From Chara braunii (lineage: Eukaryota > Streptophyta > Charophyceae > Charales > Characeae), in contig BFEA01000457.1 of NCBI GenBank assembly GCA_003427395.1, positions 958,284 through 1,014,613 on the forward strand: a stretch of 56,330 nucleotides of DNA, in the 5' to 3' direction. Both the position numbers and the translations under genes were made by a program. The notes under the pieces were generated by a model. The model was not told where the DNA came from and made no database searches. It saw only the letters and a list, made by a program, of their open reading frames with translations. Of this stretch, positions 47,080 to 56,330 are shown piece by piece (within the stretch, counting starts at the first letter, position 1; every line of letters begins with the position of its first letter).

Positions 47080-48165
47080 AGCCTGAGCATTGTTTCTACT
47101 GTGAATGGCTCAGGGCTATGTTTATTTGGCTGTTTTCTGAAGGACTTGACATTGTTTTTAATGTGAACGGCCTGGTCGCTGTGTTTATTTGATTATTTTT
47201 TCGGGAACCAGGCATTGTTTCTACTGTGAATGGTCTAGCAACCCTAGTTAACTCTGAGGGTTTGCCTGATTGAAGGGCTTTAAATTCTTGTTTATTCTGA
47301 GGGAGGATTTTTGGTGTAAGGCTAAGCATTGTTTCCATGGTGAACGGTTTAGCCTGAAAACCAAACACATAAAATAAACTGAGTATAAAGAAAGTACTTT
47401 ATGTATATTTGCATGTCAACCAGCAGTTGGGCATTGTTTCTACTGTGAATGGTCCAGCGTTAAGCCATATGGTTAAAAAGAGAAAAGAGAAAATAAAGAG
47501 TATAAATAGAAATAGTTTGGGCAAGCTGAACATGGTTTCTACTGTGAATGGTTCAGTCCCCTGCCCATATTTGTCTTTCTTTTTGAAAATAAAGTAAGAG
47601 AAATACTAAATCTTTGGACAAGGGATAAACCGGGGGGAGGTGGGAGGAAGGCAGACTACTTGTGATTGACAGAGTCAACCAAAGCCTTAGCATTGTTTCT
47701 ACTGTGAATGGCTCAGGGCTATGTTTATTTGGCTGTTTTTTGAAGTACCAGGCATTGTTTCTACTGTGAATGGCCAGGTCGCTGTGTTTATTTGATTGTT
47801 TTTGGGGGAACCAGGCATTGTTTCTACTGTGAATGGCCTGGCTACCCTAGTTAACTCTGAGGGTTTGCCTGATTGAAGAGGTTTAAATTCTTGTTTATTT
47901 AGAGGGAGGATTTTTGGTCTAAGGCTAAGCATTGTTTCCATGGTGAATGGCTTAGCCTAAAAACCACGCACATAAAATAAACTTAGCATAAAGGAAAGTA
48001 CTTTATGTATATTTGCATGTGCACTGGCAGTTGGGCATTGTTTCTACTGTGAATGGTCTAGCGTTAAGCCATATCGTTAAAAAGAGAAAAGAGAAAATAC
48101 AGAGTATAAATAGAAATAGTTTGGGCAAGCTGAACATTGTTTCTATTGTGAATGGTTCAGTCCCC
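47080..48165 (+). repeat. Hairpin array, duplicated copy in 3' LTR
   Basis: Two consecutive ~600-bp units carry six hairpins each, orthologous to hairpins 1-6 of the 5' LTR. Most keep stem pairing, for example CTGAA/TTCAG at about 47526, where the 5' LTR copy has a mismatch. A few are decayed, for example the second hairpin at about 47150. Hairpins 7 and 8 are absent. Confidence 0.7.
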
Positions 48166-48219
48166 TGCCCATATTTTTCTTTCTTTAAGAAGATAAAGTT
48201 AGAGAAATACTAAATCTTG

Positions 48220-48590
48220 GGTCTTCGGACCATTCACATCTTCAGGTGCATTCAAGTCTAAAAATCCTTAATGGTTCTGAAGTGGTGAAAGCTTCAAAGA
48301 CCCCGAAAACGACCTGTTAAGGCAGGTTGCATCCTCAAGAGGTGAAGAGTGGTTTTCATGGTCTTCGGACCTTTCACCACTTCAAAATCATTCAGGATTT
48401 TCAGACTGCCAAAAATTCTAACTTGACCACTTCAGGACACCCTTTAACACTTCTGGATGCAGTCTGCATAAACAGGTGGTTTTCAGGGTCTTCGGAGCTT
48501 TCACGACTTTAGAACCATTCAGGATTTTCAGACTGCCCAAAACTCTCACTTCAGAATTTTCATTCTTAAATTTTCAGTTACCCGATAACC
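48220..48590. repeat. ~128-bp tandem repeat, three copies
   Basis: The word ggtcttcgga followed by ttcac and attcaggattttcagactgc recurs at about 48220, 48360 and 48488. Non-coding; lies between element B and the satellite. Confidence 0.7.
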
Positions 48591-48596
48591 GCTTGT

Positions 48597-48742
48597 GCGG
48601 CGAAGCCCTCGAAGGGTTAAGAGGACGAGGACCCTAAAAACGACCAAGTTCCCCAAGAAAACAAAGAAGAAAAATAAGTGTAATATTCAACGAAGCCCTG
48701 AGAGGGTTAAGAGGACGAGGACCCTAAAAACGGCCAAGTTCC
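48597..48742 (+). repeat. Satellite units, second orientation, short block
   Basis: About 1.7 units (gcgaagccct, gggttaagaggacgaggacc, ctaaaaacg) of the family filling 50159-52745. It ends at an N (48743) followed by a CT run, probably a scaffold join or an insertion boundary. Confidence 0.85.
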
Positions 48743-48743
48743 N

Positions 48744-48823
<80 letters not shown>
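48743..48823. repeat. (CT)n microsatellite next to an N
   Basis: Pure CT run of about 80 bp that begins at an ambiguous base inside a satellite unit. Confidence 0.95.
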
Positions 48824-48829
<6 letters not shown>

Positions 48830-49126
48830 TGGGCCTGGTGATTGCATCCACTCAGGTGCTGATGGTAAAAAGAAAGAGTGCAATCATAAGGGAAACAAGT
48901 CGTACCCGCTGCGGCGAAGCCGCGGCCCAGAGGCGGGGATGAGATGAAACTCAAAGGAGGGCCATGTCATCAGAGCAGGCGGTATAGTGAACCCCCCCGC
49001 TAAGCCCAACCTGAACACCCCAGCTGCCAACCGGAAGAGCTCAGGGTGTACTCAGACAACACTTTTTTGTGGCCAGATGCATATAAGTCCGACAGTAAAT
49101 GTGGACGGGTACATTTAAGATAGTGA

Positions 49127-49260
49127 TTGTGTGAGTACACCCTCAGTTGGTACACCCCTGAATGGTTGAAATACAGACCCGAGTTCGAACTGCACTTGAG
49201 GCAGATAAGCAAAAGCCGCATTTTGCGGCACACACGGTGAGTAGAGGGAGAGGGTCAAAT
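49127..49260 (+). mobile_element. SINE-related tRNA-like module
   Basis: A-box-like CCTCAGTTGG (49141-49150) and B-box-like GAGTTCGAACTGC (49181-49193), 40 bp apart. It shares gttgaaatac-gac and gataagcaaaagccg-like sequence with the module inside the LTRs of element B, so both are copies of one family. Confidence 0.5.
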
Positions 49261-49278
49261 TGCCAGTCTGAGGGCCTG

Positions 49279-50040
49279 ACTACTACTCACCAAATATGCA
49301 AAATGAGAATGAATCTTATGCTAGAACACAGGACGATACAGAGCCATATTTTTGTCTTTTGAAACGTGGCGGCGTATCTTTCCATGTTCAAGGCTATGAT
49401 TCATTCTCGTTCTGCACATTCCGTGAGTAGCGCTAGCTGTGCAAAAGAGCGAAAAAAGAATGGCAGTGTATCTTTCCATGTTGTAGAGGAGGATTCGTGC
49501 CGATTCTGGACATTTCGTGAGGAGCAGGCAAAGCCTTGCTCCACTGCTCCGACATGAGAATGAATCCTCCTCTAGAACATGGAAAGATACACCGCCACTT
49601 TTCTTGCCATTTGTTCGCGTGGGACCAAGATCCTCCTTCTGCTACTATGTATGTTCCCCCCATGAGAGACATGCACAAAGACAAAAAGTATGGCAGTGAA
49701 TAGTTCCATGTCCCAGCAGAAGATTCATTTTTGTTGTGGCCATTTGCGTGAGGGCGGCTCCACTACTCTCCAACTGTGCAAAATGAGAATGAATCTTCTG
49801 CTGGAACATGGAACTATACACCACCATATTTTCTTTTTTGACCATATTTTCTTTTTTGAAAGTAAGCTATATTTTTCTCTCATCTATCTCATCTTCTTGG
49901 TAGTATGCTTCTATCTCATCCTCTCGCTAGTTGTCTTTTGTGCATGTGGAGAGTAGTGGAGCGATCCCCCGAATCGACCCATGTTCCTGAAGAAGATCCG
50001 TTCTCATTTTGCACGTATCGTGAGTAGTGGAGCCACACCC
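49279..50040. repeat. Alternating inverted ~60-bp modules (foldback array)
   Basis: One module, approximately gagaatgaatcttctgctgg then aacatggaa(a/c)tatacacc, occurs at about 49279, 49541 and 49768. Its reverse complement occurs at about 49368, 49460, 49690 and 49985. Example pair: GTATCTTTCCATGTT (49467) and AACATGGAAAGATAC (49576). Neighbouring copies can fold into hairpins of 30-50 bp. Resembles foldback or MITE-type sequence; no terminal duplications could be assigned. Confidence 0.6.
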
Positions 50041-50158
50041 TGACACGGGATGACATGCGCGAATGAAAAGTAGTCACAAAAAAACCGAAAAAAAGAAGCG
50101 AAACGGACAACCAACAACTGGCAAACGGTGCATGGAGACCCAAAAAAAAAAAAAAAAA

Positions 50159-52745
50159 AAAGTGTAATCTTCGACGAAGCCTTGGGACGGGTTAAACGGA
50201 CAAGCACCCTAAAAACGACTAAGTCCCCCCAAAACAAAACGAAGAAAATAAGTGTAATCTTCGGCGAAGTCCGAGGAGGTTGAGTGGGCGGTCAACCAAC
50301 AAAAACGACTCAGTTCCCAAAGGAAAAAAAAAAAAAAAAAAAAGTATAATCTTCGGCGAAGCCCTGGGAGGGTTAAAAGGACGAAGACCCTAAAAACGAC
50401 CAAGTTCCCAAAGAAAAAAAAGAGAAAAAATAAGTGTAATCTTCGGCAAAGCCCTGAGGAGGTTGAATGGTGGTCAACCCACAAAAACGACAAAGTTCCT
50501 GAGGAAAAAAAAGAAGAAAAATAATTGTAATCTTCGGCAAAGTCGTGGGGGGTTAAGAGGACGAGGGCCCTAAAAACGACTCAGTTCCCAAAGAAAAAAA
50601 TAATAATAATAAATGTAATCTTCAGCGAAGCCCTAGGGAGGTTGAGTGGGTGGTCAACCCACAGAAACGACAAAGTTCCCGAGGGAAAAAAACAAGAAAA
50701 ATAAGTGTAATCGTCGGCGAAGCCCTTGGGAGAGTTTAGAGGACGAGGACCATAAAAACGACTAAGTTCCCAAAGAAAAAAAGAAGAAAAGTAAGTGTAA
50801 TCTTCGGCGAAGCCCTGGGAGAGTTAAGAGGACGAGGACCCTAAAAACGACTAAGTTTTCAGACAAAAAAAGAAGAAAAATAAGTGTAATCTTCGGCGAA
50901 GCCTTAGGGAGGGTTAAGAGAACGAGTACCCTAAAAATGACTAAGTTCACAAAAAGAAAAAAAGAAGAAAAATAAGTGTAATATTCGGCGAAGCCATGGG
51001 GAGGTTGAGTGAGTGGTCAACCCACAAAAACGACTAAGTTCCAAAAGAAAATTAAAAAAAAAATAAGTGTTATCTTCGGCGAAGCCCTGGGGTTAAGAGG
51101 ACAAGGACCCTAAAAACGACTAAGTTCCCAAGGAAAAAAAAAAAGAAAAATAAGTGTCATCTTCGGCGAAGCCCCGGGGAGGGTTAAGAGGTTGAGGACC
51201 GTAAAAACGACTAAGTTCCCAAGGAAAAAAAAGAAGAAAAATAAGTGTAATCTTCGGCGAAGCCCTGGGAAGGGTTAAGAGGACAAGGACCTTAAAAGTG
51301 ACTAAGTTCCCAAAGAAAAAAAATAAGAAAAATAAGTGTAATGATCGGCGAAGCCCTGGGAGGGTTAAGAGGAAGAAGACCCTAAAAACGACTAAGTTCT
51401 TAAAGAAAAGAAAGAAGAAAAATTAGTGTAATCTTTGGCGAAACCCTGGGGAGGTTGAGTGGGTGGTCAACCCATAAAAACGACTAAGTTCCCAAAGAAA
51501 AAAAATAAAAAAAATACGTGTGATATTCAGCGAAGCCCTGGGAGGGTTAAGAGGACGAGGACCCTAAAAACGACTAAGTTCCCAAAGAAAAAAAAAGAAG
51601 AAAAATAAGTTTAATCTTCGGCGAAGCCCTCGGGAGGTTGAGTGGGTGGTCAACCCACAAACACGACTAAGTTCCCGAAGAAAAAAAAAGAAGAAAAATA
51701 AGTGTAATCTTCGGCGAAGCCGTGGGAGGGTTAAGAGGACGAGGACCCTAAAAACGACTAGGTTCCCAAAGAAAAAAAAGAAGAAAAGTAAGTGTAATCT
51801 TCAGCGAAGTCCTCGGGAGAGTTAAGAGGACGAGCACCCTAAAAACGACTAAGTTTCCAAAGAAAAAAAAGAAGAAAAATAAGTGTAATTTTCAGCGGAT
51901 CCCAGAGGAGGTTGAGTGGGTGGTCAACCCAGAAAAACGACTAAGTTCCCAAATAAAAAAAAAGAAGAAAAATAAGTGTAATCTTCAGCGAAGCCCTGGG
52001 AGGGTTAAGAGGACGAGGACCCTAAAAACGACTATGTTCCCAAAGAAAAAAAAAAAGAAAAATAAGTGTAATCTTCGGTGAAGCCCTTGGAGGGTTCAGA
52101 GGACGAGGACTCAAAAAATGACTAAGTTGTGGAGGAAAAAAAAGAAGAAAAATAAGTGTAATCTTCGGCGAAGCCCGGGCAGGGTTAAGAGGACAAGGAC
52201 CCTAAAAACGACTAAGTTCCGAAAGAAAAAAAAGAAGAAAAGTAATTGTAATCTTCGGCGAAGCCCTGGGAGGGTTAAGAGGACGAGAATTCTAAAATCG
52301 ACTAAGTTTCCAAAGAAAAAAAAGAAGAAAAATAGGTGTAATCTTCGGCGAAGCCCTGAGAGGGTTAAAAGGACGAGGACCCTAAAAATGACTTCGTTCC
52401 CAAAGAAAAAAAAGAAGAAAAATGAGTGTAATCTTCGGCGAAGCCTTGGGAGGTTTAAGCAGACGAGCACCAAAAAAATGACCAAGTTCCCCCCGAAAAA
52501 AAAAAAAAAAAAAAACCTGTAATCTTCGGTGAAGCCCTGAGAGGTTGAGTGGGTGGTCAACCCACAAAAACGACTAAGTTCCCGAGGAAAAAAAAAGAAG
52601 AAAAAATAAATGTGATCTTCGGCGAAGTCTTGGGGAGGGTTAAGAGGACGAGGACCCTAAAAACGACCAAGTACCCAAGGAAAAAAAAGAAGAAAAATAA
52701 GTGTAATCTTCGGTGAAGCCCAAAAATGACTAAGTTATCAAAGAA
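50159..52745 (+). repeat. ~87-bp satellite array, second orientation
   Basis: About 30 tandem units: GTGTAATCTTCGGCGAAGCC, then either gggagggttaagaggacgag (type a) or gaggttgagtgggtggtcaacc (type b), then AAAAACGACTAAGTTCCCAAAG and an A-rich run. The order of types is irregular. It is the reverse complement of the family at 17158-20264. It ends just before the RT ORF at 52767. Confidence 0.9.
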
Positions 52746-52766
52746 GTATAGGTATGAGGAAGAAAG

Positions 52767-55452
52767 ATGGTTAGAGTGGTAGTGTTACCTATGCACGAAA
52801 TCTTCTTTAAAAAAATGTTGAATATTTACAAGGCTGTTAACAATCTCTCAGGTAAGAAGGAGAAATTTCGGACAAAGAGGCGTAGGCGGGGGAGACGTGA
52901 ACGAAGAGGTAGAGCTTACAGATTGCACGCAGGTAAGACGGTCATATTTTGTGCACACAAGGTGGAATATGCTTCGCTCTGGCGGTGGCTCGAACAACAC
53001 ATTGGCGAGGAACCATTCACCGTTAGATGTACGAAACGGTTGGAGGAGGTTAAGACGAAGCTTTGGTGATACAGAATTGGAAATAGATGGTAGGACGGTC
53101 CGACTAGGAAAGGCTAAACTGACACTTCAACTGGAAGGAGAGGTCCGCATCAGGAAAATCGTTAAGTCTAAGTCGGTTACTGAAGGGAATAAGGCGTTCT
53201 TGACCACGCTTCTTCGTCGACCGAAACCTGACTCTAGGCTAACATCTTTTACTACCAGAAAACTAATTGGGTTGTACAAGACAGCGGGACTCTTCACGGA
53301 AAAACAAACGAAACACAGATTACGCACGAAGTTGGATAGAGTGATTGACAAGAAGACCGGTATTAGCGTGAGGAGGAAGATTTGCATAAAACTACCATTT
53401 GATTCACGGATTAAGAAGAAGGGGGTGAGGGAAGCCGCATGTCGTGTTATTGAGGCCGTCGTCGAAGATAGGGAGCTTGTGGTGTTTGTACAAACTCGGA
53501 TACGGATGGTTTGGGTTCGCAACCAGAATGTGGCTGAAATTATACACAACAAGAAAGTGTTTGCGTCGGAACGGGAACAGGACTGTCCTTGCAGGGAGTT
53601 AAGTCTCCCTAAACGCGATGGACATGTACTGACTCGTTTTTCGGATATCGAAATACCGCATTTTGTTAGAAATTCGAGGAACATTACAAGACCTGCAGAT
53701 ACTGGGATGGTGAAAACCATCAGCTCCGCGATCCTGGAAGACACGAAACACTTGATGCGAGCACCTTTACTGAGGATCGTGCGCGAGGAGGTGGGAGTGG
53801 ATCGGGCTTTCGACAACCCTGCATGGACGGATGCCGAAGTACGTGAGTGGGCTTTGAAGTTTAAAGGTCTGGTCCTGACTCCTATCGACCCGAACCAAGG
53901 AGACACAGTCGTCATGTGTCCAATGCTCTATCGACATGGCTTTGGGAAGACCTTTTCTTGGAATGCTAACTATGAACGGGTGGGCGAGGTGGATGCCGAG
54001 GGAGAAATTATGAAGGCTAACAAGGAGGACTTCTTAGATAAGAGACTGCACACAATCGGACGCTGGAGACCGGACGGCTGGTTCAGTACAGCCTATGTTA
54101 TAGCGAAACATAAGGATCTCACTCGGTGGAGACCGATCACGCCAGCACCAGTTGACCCGGCAGCACTCGCACAGCGGCGAGTGGCACGGGCTCTACACTG
54201 TCTGTTAGTTAGATTGCCCACGAACTGCACCTTTTTACCTCAACTCTGTTTCAGAGCTGGCTGAACGTCTGGATGCTACAACGGTTAAGTTGAGAACAGC
54301 CGGGTGCGGCAGCGCCGTCGGGAAATGTTATGATGTGAAGGACATGTTCTCGTGGATTCCGCATTCGGCAGTTCTCGGAGCAGTGAATTCACTTCTTCAG
54401 AGGTACGAGATCGAAGGGTGCCGACAGGTGAGGGTATCACTTAGAGGGAAGCTCTGCATGATTAGCAGCAATAGGAGCAAGATGGAAGGATATGTTAGCA
54501 TCTCTCTTGGTGCGTTGCGGGACAAAGCTAGTTAAACAAATATTCGGCATCCTATGGGGAAATTGATGAGTCCTATTCTAGCGTCCATTACGTATGCCAT
54601 GGCAGAACTGCAGTTTATCCGAAGTTTGGGAGGTGATAGGAGTCTAGACGGTGGTTGGCGAATCATGAACGATATCATTATAATCGTTGGGAAAAGGACC
54701 TACACGAACAACGACCGAGGCGACGAAGAGGTATTTAGGCGATTTGAGAGAATCTATGATGAGAAACTCGACGTGGTCCAGAAGGACGACTGCGGTTTGA
54801 CGTGGGATTTTATCGGGGGACTAATGCTGATCTGCACAACCCCATTAAAACCGCACTTCGTACCAGCTATGAAGAATACCGAGCCGCTCTACAAGGAAGG
54901 TAAACTGTTTTTTCAAACGATTCAAGACTACCAATCCTACTCAGCTAAGAGCGTGAAGAAAACAGTCTTATCGATGACGATCAAAAGACTGTGGGACCAC
55001 TTTACTAACAAGCAACTGGTGCTAGGCGCCATAGGTTTCACGGTTTGCGAAGCAGACCTCCGGGGATACCCCCCGGAGGTCTCTCTCGGTGCCCGACCGA
55101 ATTGGCAAAGGCTGTGGCCGACCGAGCACTGCACGTGGTGCTCTCGGCATTTCGACATTCGACATGCATACGGAGAATCAGACATTAAGTGGTTCCATTT
55201 GGAATCATTTTGGCTGGAGACTATGCGACGAACCATAAACTATTGTGTAATTTTGGTAATTTAAATTCGGTATTTCGGCAAAGTTTGACGATTGGGGGCG
55301 ACGCCCGGGACATGCTCGATAGCCTGGAAGACCGGGAGTACCGAGGCCCTCCGCGTCCGTATTCTGCTATTTTGTTTTTCTACCGGTATCCAGGCTCCAA
55401 GTACGGACAGGTACGGGCTACAGGTGCTTGTGGCGAGTTCAACGAGTCTTGA
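52767..55452 (+). pseudogene. Decayed reverse transcriptase, Penelope-like by motif order
   Basis: An Arg/Lys-rich N-terminus (52767-53060; RTKRRRRGRRERRGR) shifts register near 53060 into a frame open to 54264. Two further shifts fall near 54240 and 55200-55260, plus a TAA at about 54533. Motifs: VWVRNQNVAEIIHNKKVF with CPCREL, then TPIDPNQGDTVVMCP (RT1-like), KHKDLTRWRPITP (RT2), CYDVKDMFSWIPHSAVL (motif A), HPMGKLMSPILASITYAM (motif B), RIMNDIIIIV (motif C, Asn-Asp instead of Asp-Asp) and TWDFIGGLML. The DVK-MF--IPH and SPILA patterns fit Penelope-like and telomerase-type RTs better than LTR or LINE RTs. No GIY-YIG endonuclease is seen. The altered motif C suggests a dead enzyme or an unusual lineage. 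Confidence 0.55.
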
Positions 55453-56235
55453 CCGACTCTAGTTTTTCCGGACTCCCTTGTGTTTTCGTTTTTCGGACTC
55501 CTTTTTGTTTTTCGGACTCTTTTTGTTTTTCGGACTCTTTTTGCTTGTGTAATACTAGTATCCAGATTGAGACTAGGACCGGATACTGATACTAGCCTTG
55601 TGGGACGCTCGGACTGAGACGCAATCCTGACCGACGTACATTATGGGGTCGCTTGGTTACGTCTACTGGAAAGACTCTGGACTAGGGGTAGGACCGAGTA
55701 CAAATTTAGGACTTAGGGTTTTCCCTTTGGCGCGGCGACTGGTTAACAGTCTTGACCGACGAAGTTTTTGCAGTCTTTTTGGCTTCACTAGTAGACCGTT
55801 TGGTCGTTACCAATGGTAACTGGACAGCTTGTAAAGCTGGATAAGGGATCTGGCTTTAGTTTTTTTGGACTTGGGAGCATGTTGGACAAGGATACTTGCG
55901 TCGGTCGAGGGGGAAGTGGTTGAGGTGACGAGTTTAAATCTGGGAGACACGGCTTTAGTCTCCCTTTTGCGAGCTTGAAGTCGAGCCCGAAGACTATTTC
56001 AAGTCACCCTCCTGATGAGGCCCGTACGGACGGGCGAAACCGGTCGAGGGACCACATGTGCTATGAACTATTTTGCTCCATTTTGCAGTAGTGCGAGCTT
56101 GAGTTACTCTATCTTACGTTTGTACTTCATATCTTGAGTTATCCTGCCTAACGGCTCGGTGTGCTCTATCTTTCGATTGTTCCCGTGTCGGAGTTCTCAT
56201 GGCTATGGTTGCACGGACTGTTTAGCCGCAGTTCA
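55453..56235 (+). other. 3' tail of the RT element, no gene
   Basis: No ORF supported. Near 55480-55550 the word ttttttcggactc-like (ttcggactctttttg) repeats four times with a ~20-bp period. The rest is unremarkable GT/AT-rich sequence. Confidence 0.5.
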
Positions 56236-56237
56236 CC

Positions 56238-56238
<1 letters not shown>

Positions 56239-56330
<92 letters not shown>
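56239..56330. repeat. (CT)n(CA)n compound microsatellite at window end
   Basis: CT run from about 56239 to 56285, then CA to the window end. It probably adjoins an assembly gap. Confidence 0.95.

Larger units (their letters stand above)
42779..48217 (+). repeat. 3' LTR of element B
   Basis: If the polypurine tract is right, the LTR starts TGCCCGCC at 42779. The part matching the 5' copy begins at 43419. Relative to that copy there is a ~270-bp deletion near 47037, and the hairpin-bearing end is tandemly duplicated (47037-47638 and 47640-48217, both beginning gtgggaggaaggcagact). The right end is uncertain, either about 47617 or 48217. An 81-codon frame (46265-46510) is conserved with 27046-27291 in the other LTR but shows no recognisable feature. 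Confidence 0.7.
48824..50158. other. Non-satellite insert within the satellite block
   Basis: About 1.3 kb with no supported gene. It separates the satellite block at 48.6 kb from the main array and holds a SINE-related module (49127-49260) and foldback modules (49279-50040). Its right end is a poly-A run (50141-50161) directly at the resumption of the satellite, as expected for the 3' end of a retroposed sequence. Confidence 0.55.

Noticed and set aside
52111-52560. Long frames on both strands within the satellite (Lys-rich or Phe/Leu-rich)
   Set aside because: They arise because the unit length is near a multiple of three and the unit is A-rich. There is no non-repetitive coding content.

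Overview
This window looks like repeat-dominated nuclear DNA of a eukaryote, most likely the plant/green-algal lineage. The evidence is spliceosomal-type splice sites, Ty3/gypsy retroelements with unusually long LTRs, tRNA-derived SINE-like modules, kilobase satellite arrays and many microsatellites. A large-genome streptophyte alga such as Chara would fit; that is inference, because no host gene or organelle marker is present. I see no single-copy host gene, rRNA, bona fide tRNA gene or CRISPR array.

Layout. (1) 1-17157: element A, a minus-strand LTR element. Its 3' LTR (1-~3.6 kb) is cut by the window edge, its internal region is ~9.6 kb, and its 5' LTR is ~13.2-17.16 kb. The internal region is odd. 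It has no recognisable protease or reverse transcriptase. Instead it carries a densely packed series of unknown ORFs (intron-containing ORF, two tandem paralogues, a repeated-module protein, further small ORFs), several joined by ATGA-type stop/start overlaps. These lead into a polyprotein whose unknown N-terminal part runs in frame directly into RNase H and integrase. (2) 17158-20264: satellite array with an ~87-bp unit. (3) 20265-24277: low-complexity DNA, a SINE-like element, microsatellites and a 760-N gap. (4) 24278-~48217: element B, a plus-strand giant Ty3/gypsy element. It has LTRs of at least 4.2 kb, gag-protease-RT-RNase H-integrase, and then a second gag-like ORF3 with its own zinc knuckle in the position where retroviruses carry env, immediately preceded by a strong 3' splice-site sequence. 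Its LTR holds an array of hairpins whose stems differ but stay paired, and a tRNA-like module. (5) 48225-52745: other tandem repeats, foldback modules and the same satellite family in the opposite orientation. (6) 52767-55452: a decayed reverse transcriptase, best matched to Penelope-like elements by motif order, then an AT/GT-rich tail and a terminal microsatellite.

State of the genes. Both LTR elements and the RT gene are pseudogenes as assembled. Almost every in-frame stop is TAG, TGA or TAA in a place where a single C-to-T (or G-to-A) transition from CAG, CGA, CAA or TGG would explain it, as expected for decay of methylated cytosines. The reading frame is otherwise kept across most of these stops, so domain order can still be read. 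Start codons and ends given below are therefore of the inferred reading frame, not of intact genes. Element B probably used a full-length RNA for gag-pol and perhaps a spliced RNA for ORF3; element A probably used downstream re-initiation or several RNAs for its stacked ORFs. Those expression models are inference.
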